DNA of 64,000 bases from JAUZRW01 sp964549915 (GTDB lineage: Bacteria > Chloroflexota > Anaerolineae > Aggregatilineales > Phototrophicaceae): positions 1-64,000 of the forward strand of contig CAZJWX010000010.1 of the NCBI GenBank assembly GCA_964549915.1, read 5' to 3'. The translations under genes and the position numbers were made by a program. The notes beneath the pieces are model-generated. The model worked only from the letters and a program-made list of their open reading frames with translations. It had not been told where the DNA came from and did not search any database. Positions 1-8,622 of the stretch are shown here, piece after piece (position 1 is the stretch's first letter; each line of letters begins with the position of its first letter).

Positions 1-547
1 AGTGGTGAAGAATAGAGCATGTCCTATTTTTGCAAGTATCCCGTAGCGATGCCAATATGCTGCGAGATTCTGTCTTGATGTGGTAGCATCGCGCATTCTC
101 TGACTTCGTTATAAAGAACATTCCTTGCTAATAACTTGCGATGAGACCGACGAATATTGCAGATGCGGTCAGCAACTGTGAGGATGTTCCAGGTGATCGT
201 TTGCCGATTTCGGTATGACACAAGACAGCCTGGGGATAGTGATTTCGTGGCAGCAAGCCGTGCGTTTGCAGTCGTGGAGGCATTACCTGCGAAAATTCAC
301 ATTTTCATAGGCAATTTGCAGCGGTCAATTTTAGACCGCATCAGCGCCCGACATCGAACGTGGACTACGCGGTTTCGTTTTTGCGGCGAGTCGACGGTGG
401 GAGACGTGCAACAATCGCACGCCCCACAGCCGAAGAGTCTCGTGCTTTCATCTGTTGAGCACCTGCCCCAACAACCTGTCCCGATCGCAGCGCCTGATGT
501 GCGTCACGCACCCATCTTGACGACACCTCATATTACCCATGATAAAG
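1..547. other. Left-edge stretch with no convincing gene
   Basis: Short open frames exist on both strands, but none has a ribosome binding site, a recognisable motif or typical composition. The plus-strand frame at 157-630 has an Arg/His/Pro-rich translation typical of a spurious reading frame and runs into the antisense of the next gene. The first 250 bases are visibly more AT-rich than the genes to the right. This could be intergenic sequence or the remnant of a decayed gene continuing from outside the window. Confidence 0.5.
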
Positions 548-913
548 TTAAGCGGTCTTCAAGGCATGGGCCTGTTGCAGCAAATGCAGCAGATGAGCTT
601 CATTCTCTTCGACAGCCGCCAACGACCTGAACTTGATGTGCCGCAGCCGCTTCCCGGTGCCATCCAGCAGCTTGTGCGGATCCTCCAGGTCGATGCCATC
701 CATGAAGCCCAGATTGACGGAATCCTTGAATGGCGCAACGTAGACCATACCGCCCTTCATCTGGCCTGCATCGGTGCTGTAGCTGATATTCTTATGCCCT
801 GTGATGACTTCGTTGGCCTCTGGCATCACCTGTATGACCAGCGTTCGCAGGCGAGATGCAATGGCCTGCACATGCTCATCATATTCGCTGAGGAAGGTTT
901 TTACATCGTCCAT
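548..913 (-). CDS. DUF1801-type small cytosolic protein
   Basis: The product is 121 residues with no signal peptide or membrane segment. The pattern of a helical N-terminus (FLSEYDEHVQ), then VITGHKNISYST and a central MVYVAPFKDSVNLGFMDG strand pair, resembles the DUF1801 (YdhG-like) fold, whose members are small soluble proteins of unknown biochemical role. I chose the ATG at 913 because an AAAGG element lies about 6 bases upstream; the frame is open further upstream without a better site. It is the last gene of a run of three small minus-strand genes, separated from the next by 45 bases. Family call is by eye; function is not known. Confidence 0.7.
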   Translation of the reverse strand: MDDVKTFLSEYDEHVQAIASRLRTLVIQVMPEANEVITGHKNISYSTDAGQMKGGMVYVAPFKDSVNLGFMDGIDLEDPHKLLDGTGKRLRHIKFRSLAAVEENEAHLLHLLQQAHALKTA

Positions 914-958
914 CGCGTTACCTTTCATCGCATCGGCCCTACCCCATTCTAGCGCCAA

Positions 959-1171
959 TCATCTATTCTGCTCGCGCTGCATCCGACGCACAGCCAGCAC
1001 TGCGGCACCCAGGATCAGCAGCAGCGCCCCAAGGCCGATGATGAGTTGCACAACTGGATTGTGGAACAAGGCGGTACCACCACCCGCGAACAACAGCCCG
1101 ATGATGAGCATGGTGGCTGGTGTGGTGTACGGATTATTCGTCGGCGCTCCGTCTGTAGACTGCTGTGACAT
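959..1171 (-). CDS. Small two-helix membrane protein
   Basis: The 70-residue product starts at MSQQST, where GGAGG sits about 8 bases upstream. After a polar N-terminus of about 20 residues there are two hydrophobic stretches: residues about 20-38 (MLIIGLLFAGGGTALF) and about 42-60 (VVQLIIGLGALLLILGAAVL). They are separated by a short loop, and a basic tail (RRMQREQNR) follows, which suggests a hairpin with a cytoplasmic C-terminus. No family is recognised. It lies between the DUF1801-type gene and an SRPBCC gene on the same strand and may be co-transcribed with them. No function can be inferred. Confidence 0.65.
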   Translation of the reverse strand: MSQQSTDGAPTNNPYTTPATMLIIGLLFAGGGTALFHNPVVQLIIGLGALLLILGAAVLAVRRMQREQNR

Positions 1172-1276
1172 GCATTGCCTCCACTTGCTGCTTATCGTAA
1201 GTAATTTAGCAGACGCGGATGAAATGCCCATGAAATGCGCCTATCGAGAAGCATCCGTATTGTTCATGATCCTGTC

Positions 1277-1711
1277 TCACCCCGTTTCCGCAGCAATTTT
1301 GAAGGACTCCATATCTTTCTGGGTGCGATTCGGGAATGACCCGCGCATGAAAAACGCCATGATGCGCATGAATCCGCTGAACTTGAATTCGTTCTCCATC
1401 ACCCAGCGCGTCTGCCCCTCACCCACCGCATAGAAGCGATTGGCGCTCACATTATAGACATTCGGCGCTTCGTAAAGGGCGACGAACTCATCCGGCAGGT
1501 TGTTCTCCGTGATGGTCTCCTTGAGGGTCATCTTGCGCCCACCTTCTTCGTAATGCATGTGCGCGACACTACCCGCCTGCCCCGGTTCGCCGCTGACCGC
1601 CTCGATACGCAGCAAACCCGGTTGCCATCGATGCGCGAACTCCGGATCCTGGAATAGTTCCACGACTCGTTCACGCGGTAGATCAATCGTCACTTCATTG
1701 GTGTATTGCAT
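1277..1711 (-). CDS. SRPBCC family protein
   Basis: The product is 144 residues. It has the typical SRPBCC (START/Bet v1-like) layout: an N-terminal strand (YTNEVTIDLPRERVVELFQDPE), the WQPGL motif after the first helix, alternating beta strands such as MTLKETITENNLPDEFVALYEA, and a long C-terminal amphipathic helix (RTQKDMESFKIAAE). Such proteins bind hydrophobic ligands in a cytosolic cavity; the ligand cannot be predicted. The start at 1711 is supported by an excellent AAAGGAGGGG site 5 bases upstream; the longer frame upstream of it has no such signal. It is the first gene of the small minus-strand group. Confidence 0.8.
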   Translation of the reverse strand: MQYTNEVTIDLPRERVVELFQDPEFAHRWQPGLLRIEAVSGEPGQAGSVAHMHYEEGGRKMTLKETITENNLPDEFVALYEAPNVYNVSANRFYAVGEGQTRWVMENEFKFSGFMRIMAFFMRGSFPNRTQKDMESFKIAAETG

Positions 1712-2007
1712 GATTCCCCTCCTTTGCTTGCGATGCAGACAGTATAGAACAAATGAGCAAAACAGCGCAAGTTGCTCACCTGCCCTACCCCACTCGACGA
1801 CACTGAAAACGCCGAAGGATGCCCTGAAATCTTGTGTATTTGATTGCAGAAACGGGTTCATAACCGGGGCTTCATGCTGCCACAAGCCTATAGACAGTTT
1901 CCTTACGGTCAGGCATCGTTAGACTACGAAATCTCAAGTCTCGCCAGCGAGTTTCGCACGTAAAATTAAGATAAATACAGGTCAAAGACTGGCAGAATCG
2001 AACAAGC

Positions 2008-5000
2008 ATGACACAACGAAATCTGCTTCGCACAGCCATCATTGTTGCCGTAACCGTCTGGTTCGGCATTTTTGCGTTTCTCTCGCTGCGCCCCGCTACT
2101 GACAGCGGGGCACTGCCGACGAGAGCCGTCTTGCCGACCTCGGTGGCTGCCGCAGCGTCCCCTACACAGGCAGCGCCGACGGCAACCCCCATGCTGACCG
2201 CGACAGCCGTTCAATCGCTGCCAGCCAATCAACCCCTCCCCACCCTGACGACAGCACCGACCAGCGAAAGCAATCCAACCGAGGCACCCGATGCGCAGGA
2301 CGAGTCCGCTAGCCCGGCTGAACCCGCTGTCATAGAAGATCAGATTGTGGTGCAGTTTGCACCCGATGCGACGGCAGCAGAACGCGCCGCACACATCGCG
2401 GCCATCGGCGGCACGGTGAAGTCGGAGATCCGTGCATTGGATACCGTTGTCGTCACAGTGCCGGATGCCTCCGCCGCGCAGGTGACTTCAGCAGCAGTGC
2501 TCACCAGCGAACCCGATTATTACGTCTATGCCCTCTACGACTTCAACAACCCACTCAGCGACCCGCTTGCGGGGCAGCAATGGGCGCTCGGTCCAACCGG
2601 GGTGCAAGCTGTCTGGAATGATGTGCCGGAAACGACTGTGACCGTCGCTGTGCTTGACAGCGGCATCTGCGCGTCTCATCCTGATCTCGTGGGGCGCGTC
2701 CTCAACGGCTGGGATTACGTTGGCAACGACAGCAACCCGAATGATGTATACGGGCACGGCTGCGGCGTCTCCAGCGTGATCGCAGCCAACATCGACAACA
2801 GCACAGGCATGGCGGGCATCGCCCCCAACGCCATGATCCTGCCGCTGCGCGTATTGGATGCCAGTGGCTCCGGCTCCTACTCGGATGTGGCGCAGGCCAT
2901 CATCGACGCCGCCGATCAGGGCGCTGATGTCATCAACCTGAGCCTGGGCGGGCCTGCCGCCTCCACCTTGTTGCACAACGCCGTGAAATACGCGGTCAGC
3001 AAGGGCGTCATCGTGATCGCAGCGGCGGGCAATGATGGTGACAACGGTGCCCTCTACCCTGCCGCTTACAGCGAAGTGATTTCCGTTGGTGCGCTCGACC
3101 AGAACCTGAACCGCGCCAGCTTCAGCAATTACGGCTCCCAGATTGATGTCTGGGCACCAGGTGCAAGCATCCTCACTGCTTACATCAACGATGGCTACGC
3201 CATGCAGAACGGCACCTCCTTCGCTGCGCCGATTGTGTCCGGCATTGCGGCGATGGAAATTGCCCTGGGGCGTGACCTGGATCTTTCCGGCGATGTCATC
3301 AACATCGCGCCCGTAGAAGAAGTGGTGCAAGTTCCCAGCGAGACTCCTACAGCCACAGCGACCGAACCACCCGCAACGACCCCGACGACCCGCGACGGTG
3401 CGCCAGAGGGCATGACCGCTGCTGAGCCGCCGACCCCCAGCGACCTGTGGGCAGTGCGACTGACGCCGGGCAGTGATCCGCAGACAGTTGCCGCTGAGCT
3501 GGGCTTCCAGTACCTGAGGCCAGTGGGTGCGCTGGCGAATACCTATCTCTTCTTGCTCCCCGGCAGCGCAGAGCAGCAGGCCGTCGCGGCATCCGCAGCC
3601 AACGTGCTGGATTCATCGCCGCTGGTGGAAACATCGCAGCAGCAGTTCTTCTACATTGCCGAGACGCGCAACGTACCCTCCGAGCCAGGACTGAGCGCTC
3701 AATGGCACCTGGATAACACCGGACAGAGCGGCGGAACCGCAGGCATGGATGCCAATGTCTTCGCGGCATGGCAGATTCCGCTGGGCGGTGGCGACTATGT
3801 AGATGGCGAAGGTGTCGTCATCGCAGTGGTCGATGATGGCTTGCAGCATACCCACCCCAGCCTGCTGCCGAACTACCTGCCCAGCGCCAGTTACGACCTC
3901 CAGAGCGATGACCCCGACCCCTCGCCACGTGCGGGCTATGGTCACGGCACATCGGTTGCAGGTGTGGCAGCCGGGCCAGTGGACGGAAGCTGTGGTGTGG
4001 GCGCGGCGTATGCGGCCAATCTCAGCGGCCTGCGCCTGATTGACGGCGGCATCTCGGATGTGATGGTCGCGGACAGCCAGAAGTACGCCTACAACACCAA
4101 CGACATCTACAACAACAGTTGGGGCTTTACCCTCATGGTGAACCCGACAGATTTCTGGTTAACTGCCGATGCTTTTGCCTTCGGCGCGGAAAACGGGCGC
4201 GGCGGCCTGGGCAATATCTATGTCTGGGCGTCCGGCAATGACCTGCGCGTCTACTCTGCCTACTATGGGGCCTATCTGTACTACGGCTACAACGTCAACA
4301 ACGACTGGCCCGCCAACTCACGCTATACCATCGCTGTCGGCGCGATCAACCACAACGGCATTCAGTCGTATTACAGCACCCCTGGTTCCGCCCTCGTGGT
4401 CTCCGCACCCAGCAGCGGCTCGCAGTCCGGCATCTACACCACCGACCTCGTCGGCGCGGATGGCTATGACAGCGGCAACTGCACCAACGGCTTCGGCGGT
4501 ACCTCGTCGGCCTCGCCGCTGGTGGCGGGCGTCGTCGGCCTGATGCTGGAAGCCAACCCCAACCTGGGCTGGCGCGATGTGCAGCACATCCTGGCGGAAA
4601 CCTCCGTGCAGGTTGACCCATCGAACCAGGGTGAAAGCTCTAACTGGACGACCAACGGCGCGGGGTACACCCACAGCGACGCATATGGCTTCGGCATGAT
4701 TGATGCGGAAGCCGCAGTCAACGCGGCGTTGACCTGGGAGAACGTCGTGCCAGAGATGGCCGTCACGACGACGACCAGTGTCGTCAGTCAGGACATCCCA
4801 GATGGTTATGGCAGCCACAACTTCTGGGGCGATGCCTCAGGCGCGAGCTACGGTGCGGCGGTGACAGACACCCTCAACGTGCCGGAGAATATCATCGTCG
4901 AACACGTGGAAGTCACATTTGATGCGGACATCCGCTACCGCGAACAACTGTACGTCACGCTGACCTCCCCCGACGGAACGGAGAGCATCCTGACGAATCC

Positions 5001-6900
5001 GCATTTCTACAACGCGCCCGATGACCCGGATCACCCGGAGTGGTTGGCAGATTACCAGGATTGGCCTTTCATGACGGTGCGCAACTGGGGCGAGTCGTCA
5101 CAGGGCAACTGGACAATCAGCGTGCGCGATGGCTATGCGGGCACCACCGGGACGTTCAATTCCTGGTCGCTGAAGATTTACGGTCGCATTCCAGCACCCA
5201 CCGATCTCACGGCGGCAGCGATGGCGCAAGACCAGATCGACCTCACCTGGGCATATGATGGCCTGTCCAGCGTCGATCTGGTGCTGGAAAGCTCCGACGA
5301 TGGCGTGAACTGGACACAGAGCCAGACTCTCGCCCACGATGCCACCAGCTACAGCTATACAGTGCCCGCTTGCGATAGAACCTACTACTTCCGCCTACGC
5401 AGCGAACACCCGGCTTCTTCGGCTTATTCGCCCTATACGGCTGTCGTTGATGTGCTCTGCGACCCGGTGGATCATCTGACCGGGGCACAAGACCTGGGCA
5501 GTACGGCTCCTGCAACGGCTTCCTACGATACAACGGGCTTCTCACCCGGCAGCGATCCGGTGCCGTCCTGCGGCACCCAGCCCAACCGTACAATCTGGTA
5601 TACGTTCACACCGTCAGAGAGCGGCAACTACCGCCTGGACACAACAGGTTCAGCGATCAACACAGTACTGAGCATCTGGGTCGATGACGGCGGCATGAGC
5701 GAAATCGCCTGCGATAACGACTCTGGTCCGGGCGATGCCGCTTCCATCGTGCGCAGCCTGGAAGCGGGCACGACCTACTACCTGACGGTGGCGGGGACGC
5801 AGAACACGGGCGGTGAAATCGACCTGAGCATCGAGAAATTGCAGGAACCCACTCCTACCCCCGACCCGACCGACCCGCCTGTCCCGACTGATGTCCCCGA
5901 CCCGGTACAGAGTACCGTCGGGCTGGTCAATCCATCGACCGCACTGTGGAGCTTCCGTGATCGCAATGAAAGTGGCTGGGCGGATATTCAGTTCCACTTC
6001 GGCTACGCCAGCGGCGACTGGCTCCCGGTAGTGGGCGATTGGAACGGGGATGGTACGGACGGCATCGGCCTCTATCGCAATGGGGTCTGGCTCCTGCGCG
6101 AGACGAGCGACGGCGGCGCGGTGGATCTTGTTGTCAACTTCGGCATAGCGGAAGCCGGCTGGCAGCCCATCGCAGGGGATTGGGATGGCGACGAAATCGA
6201 CGGACTCGGTCTCTACAAGCAAGGTACCTGGCTGCTGCGCAATGACATCCAGGGTTCGGGCTGGGACACGACGATCTCGTTCGAGCGCTTCGGCGGCAGC
6301 GGTAAGGCCCTCGCTGGCGATTGGAACAACGATGGCTTCGACTCGCCGGGCTTGTTCTCCCAGGGTGCCTGGGCACTGCGCCAGACCAACCAGCCGCAGT
6401 CTCCGGTGGTCAGCTTCCAGTTCGGCGACTCGGCGACTCCCTGGCAGCCCGTCGCAGGAGATTGGGATACAGACGGCTTCGATACGGTGGGCATCTTCCA
6501 TAATGGCGTCTGGTACCTGACGAACCACACCAGCACGCCGGAAATCGACGCCTTCTTCACCTTCGGCACGGGCGGCATTCCCGTTGCGAATTATCGTGGT
6601 GGCATGGGCGGCTTGATGGCACTGAGTCAGCCCCCTGCCCCGGTGCAGCCGACAGCGACCAACACCGCATCACCTGCGACGGCCACCGCGACACCACTGC
6701 CGCCTACTCCGACACCCACAGCCGAAGTGACGGAATCTGCCAGCGCGACGCCAGCGCCACCGACGCAGACGCTGACCCCGCTGCCGACATTGACGGCGAC
6801 TCCGCTACCGTCTGCCACGCTCCTACCCTCTGCAACACCGCTGCCAGCGGAGCCGTCGCCAGAGGAAACCGCTGAGGTCACGGAAGCGCCGCAAGACTGA
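2008..6900 (+). CDS. Double subtilase (two S8 modules) with P-domain, PPC and beta-propeller-like repeats
   Basis: The 1630-residue exported protein has a signal/anchor helix at about residues 9-27, then a Thr/Pro/Ala linker. Module 1 has a prodomain-like segment (about 108-180) and an S8 domain with D217, H250, N342 and S404 (motifs AVLDSGI, GHG, AAAGND, NGTSFAAP). Module 2 has its own prodomain-like segment (about 475-550) and a kexin-like S8 domain with D609, H646, N744 and S833 (VVDDGL, GHGTSVAG, ASGND, GGTSSASP). A P/homo-B domain (about 920-1055), an Fn3-like domain (about 1060-1150), a PPC-like domain (about 1155-1280) and four GDW(N/D)xDGxD repeats (about 1335-1510) follow, then a Pro/Thr tail. 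Both catalytic sets look complete. There is no sorting motif. The start precedes the hydrophobic helix. A terminator follows directly. Confidence 0.93.
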   Translation: MTQRNLLRTAIIVAVTVWFGIFAFLSLRPATDSGALPTRAVLPTSVAAAASPTQAAPTATPMLTATAVQSLPANQPLPTLTTAPTSESNPTEAPDAQDESASPAEPAVIEDQIVVQFAPDATAAERAAHIAAIGGTVKSEIRALDTVVVTVPDASAAQVTSAAVLTSEPDYYVYALYDFNNPLSDPLAGQQWALGPTGVQAVWNDVPETTVTVAVLDSGICASHPDLVGRVLNGWDYVGNDSNPNDVYGHGCGVSSVIAANIDNSTGMAGIAPNAMILPLRVLDASGSGSYSDVAQAIIDAADQGADVINLSLGGPAASTLLHNAVKYAVSKGVIVIAAAGNDGDNGALYPAAYSEVISVGALDQNLNRASFSNYGSQIDVWAPGASILTAYINDGYAMQNGTSFAAPIVSGIAAMEIALGRDLDLSGDVINIAPVEEVVQVPSETPTATATEPPATTPTTRDGAPEGMTAAEPPTPSDLWAVRLTPGSDPQTVAAELGFQYLRPVGALANTYLFLLPGSAEQQAVAASAANVLDSSPLVETSQQQFFYIAETRNVPSEPGLSAQWHLDNTGQSGGTAGMDANVFAAWQIPLGGGDYVDGEGVVIAVVDDGLQHTHPSLLPNYLPSASYDLQSDDPDPSPRAGYGHGTSVAGVAAGPVDGSCGVGAAYAANLSGLRLIDGGISDVMVADSQKYAYNTNDIYNNSWGFTLMVNPTDFWLTADAFAFGAENGRGGLGNIYVWASGNDLRVYSAYYGAYLYYGYNVNNDWPANSRYTIAVGAINHNGIQSYYSTPGSALVVSAPSSGSQSGIYTTDLVGADGYDSGNCTNGFGGTSSASPLVAGVVGLMLEANPNLGWRDVQHILAETSVQVDPSNQGESSNWTTNGAGYTHSDAYGFGMIDAEAAVNAALTWENVVPEMAVTTTTSVVSQDIPDGYGSHNFWGDASGASYGAAVTDTLNVPENIIVEHVEVTFDADIRYREQLYVTLTSPDGTESILTNPHFYNAPDDPDHPEWLADYQDWPFMTVRNWGESSQGNWTISVRDGYAGTTGTFNSWSLKIYGRIPAPTDLTAAAMAQDQIDLTWAYDGLSSVDLVLESSDDGVNWTQSQTLAHDATSYSYTVPACDRTYYFRLRSEHPASSAYSPYTAVVDVLCDPVDHLTGAQDLGSTAPATASYDTTGFSPGSDPVPSCGTQPNRTIWYTFTPSESGNYRLDTTGSAINTVLSIWVDDGGMSEIACDNDSGPGDAASIVRSLEAGTTYYLTVAGTQNTGGEIDLSIEKLQEPTPTPDPTDPPVPTDVPDPVQSTVGLVNPSTALWSFRDRNESGWADIQFHFGYASGDWLPVVGDWNGDGTDGIGLYRNGVWLLRETSDGGAVDLVVNFGIAEAGWQPIAGDWDGDEIDGLGLYKQGTWLLRNDIQGSGWDTTISFERFGGSGKALAGDWNNDGFDSPGLFSQGAWALRQTNQPQSPVVSFQFGDSATPWQPVAGDWDTDGFDTVGIFHNGVWYLTNHTSTPEIDAFFTFGTGGIPVANYRGGMGGLMALSQPPAPVQPTATNTASPATATATPLPPTPTPTAEVTESASATPAPPTQTLTPLPTLTATPLPSATLLPSATPLPAEPSPEETAEVTEAPQD

Positions 6901-6911
6901 CGTGAATTCCT

Positions 6912-6942
6912 GCGGGGATGTATCATCACGCATCCCCGCTTT
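6912..6942 (+). terminator. Intrinsic terminator after the double subtilase
   Basis: GCGGGGATG (6912-6920) and CATCCCCGC (6931-6939) form a perfect 9-bp stem with a 10-base loop, followed by TTTG. It lies 12 bases after the stop codon of the subtilase gene. The T tract is short, so termination efficiency is uncertain. Confidence 0.7.
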
Positions 6943-7068
6943 GCTCTTCTGCAATTGACTACACGAAACCCAAACAGTCTCAAGCTGCTCTGACGTGGCC
7001 TCGGAGCTATACTGCAATTGGAGTCCATGTATACCATTACAAAACTATCTACACAGAGGAAGTGCCCA

Positions 7069-8583
7069 ATGCGTCTGATCAGTTCAGTAGCTATGCTTGT
7101 CTTGCTGGTGGGGTTGGCGCACGCTCAATCCTACGAACCATTCTTCGAAGAAACCGCCTGTCCTTTCCCGGAAGAAACGCTGGATGTTTTCTGTGGTTAT
7201 CTCTATGTGCCAGAAGACCGCAGCGACCCCGCAGGCGCAGAGGTTGCCCTGGCAGTGGCGATCATCCCAGCCGCCAACGGCGACCCCGCACCGGATCCCG
7301 TGATTTACCTGGAAGGCGGCCCCGGTGGTTCCGCACTCTTCGCGGCTGAAGACTTTCAGACACATCCGCTGCGACAGACGCGCGATCTGATCCTCTTCGA
7401 CCAACGTGGGACGGGCTTCAGCGAGCCGAGCCTGAATTGCTACGAAACGGAAGACCCGGAATTCCCCGGCAATCCCGAAGAAGCCTGTTACGAACGCCTG
7501 CTGGCGGATGGCATCAACCTGGACGCCTATGACAGTGCCGCCAGCGCCGCCGATGTACGCGATCTGTGGACAGCACTGGGCTATAATGAAGTCAACCTAT
7601 GGGGCATTTCGTACGGCACGCGCCTGGGGCTGACCGTGCTGCGCGATTACCCAGAGAATATCCGCGCCGCTGTGCTCGATTCGGTCTACCCGCCGGAAAT
7701 CAACAGCATTGAACAAGGCGTGACGGACACGCTGCGTGCCTTCAACGAGGTTTTCGCGCAGTGCGCAGCAGACGCCGTATGCAGCGCCGCCTATCCCACC
7801 CTGGAAGCTGATTTCTACGGCCTGATCGATGCCTTCAACCAGAATCCGCCCCTCTTCGAATACGATGACGGCTTCGAGGTCTACGAGCTGGAACTCTACG
7901 GCGATGACCTGCTGGATGCAATGTTCCAGACGCTCTACAACAGCGAGGCCATTCCCATGCTGCCATTCGGCATCAACCTGCTGGCAACTGCACAGGATGA
8001 TTTCGACCTGCAAGACGGCTACGACATCCTCTCCGGCTATTGGACGCCCGCAACCTGGGAAGCCGGGTTCAGCGAAGAAGGTGAGTCGATCTTCGACTCA
8101 GACATGGTCATCGCATTCCTCGAAGAAGTCGGCGACATCTCGGACAGCGAAGGCATGTATAACTCGGTCGAGTGCGCGGAAGAGATTCCCTTCAACGATC
8201 TGGATGCAGCATTCGACATCATCGACCGCAGCGCCCCGCCCGAACTGGCAGAATGGCTCTACGCCTCCGCTGAAGGGCCGATCTTCAGTTGCGCGACCTG
8301 GGCTGTGGAGCCTGCGCCCGCCCTGGAAAACGAGCGTGTGCTGAGTGATGTGCCTGTGCTGCTGATCTCCGGCCAGTTTGATCCGGTGACGCCACCCACT
8401 TATGGTGAGAGCGCCCTACAAGGACTGTCAAACGGACAACACATCGTCTTCCCCACTGGCGGACACAGCGAATCCGGCACACCGGGATGTGCAGCCGACC
8501 TCGCAGCAGCCTTTCTGGATGATCCGACGGCCCCGGTGAATGCCGCCTGCGTGCCGCAGCGCGTTGACTGGTATATCGAGTAG
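7069..8583 (+). CDS. Secreted alpha/beta-hydrolase, tripeptidyl-aminopeptidase (TAP) type
   Basis: The 504-residue product has a signal peptide (MRLISSVAMLVLLVGLAHAQ, cleaved after AHA). The alpha/beta-hydrolase features are the oxyanion region EGGPGGSA, DQRGTGFSEP, the nucleophile elbow GISYG (S181), the acid in SGQFDPVTP (D438) and the catalytic His in GGHSESG (H466). The last two lie in the TAP-like C-terminal domain. Family members release N-terminal peptides or amino acids such as proline, outside the membrane. The ATG at 7069 has GAGG about 9 bases upstream and opens directly with the signal peptide. Together with the upstream double subtilase it suggests extracellular protein digestion, although each gene probably has its own promoter. 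Confidence 0.88.
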   Translation: MRLISSVAMLVLLVGLAHAQSYEPFFEETACPFPEETLDVFCGYLYVPEDRSDPAGAEVALAVAIIPAANGDPAPDPVIYLEGGPGGSALFAAEDFQTHPLRQTRDLILFDQRGTGFSEPSLNCYETEDPEFPGNPEEACYERLLADGINLDAYDSAASAADVRDLWTALGYNEVNLWGISYGTRLGLTVLRDYPENIRAAVLDSVYPPEINSIEQGVTDTLRAFNEVFAQCAADAVCSAAYPTLEADFYGLIDAFNQNPPLFEYDDGFEVYELELYGDDLLDAMFQTLYNSEAIPMLPFGINLLATAQDDFDLQDGYDILSGYWTPATWEAGFSEEGESIFDSDMVIAFLEEVGDISDSEGMYNSVECAEEIPFNDLDAAFDIIDRSAPPELAEWLYASAEGPIFSCATWAVEPAPALENERVLSDVPVLLISGQFDPVTPPTYGESALQGLSNGQHIVFPTGGHSESGTPGCAADLAAAFLDDPTAPVNAACVPQRVDWYIE

Positions 8584-8622
8584 AAGCTGGGCTGCGAGAG
8601 ACGAACTCGCTGCATGCATCGT

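Noticed and set aside
157..630. Plus-strand frame of 157 codons at the left edge
   Set aside because: No ribosome site, Arg/His-rich, and overlaps the antisense of the DUF1801-type gene.
2488..3330. Minus-strand frame of 280 codons opposite the subtilase
   Set aside because: Antisense shadow with no motif.
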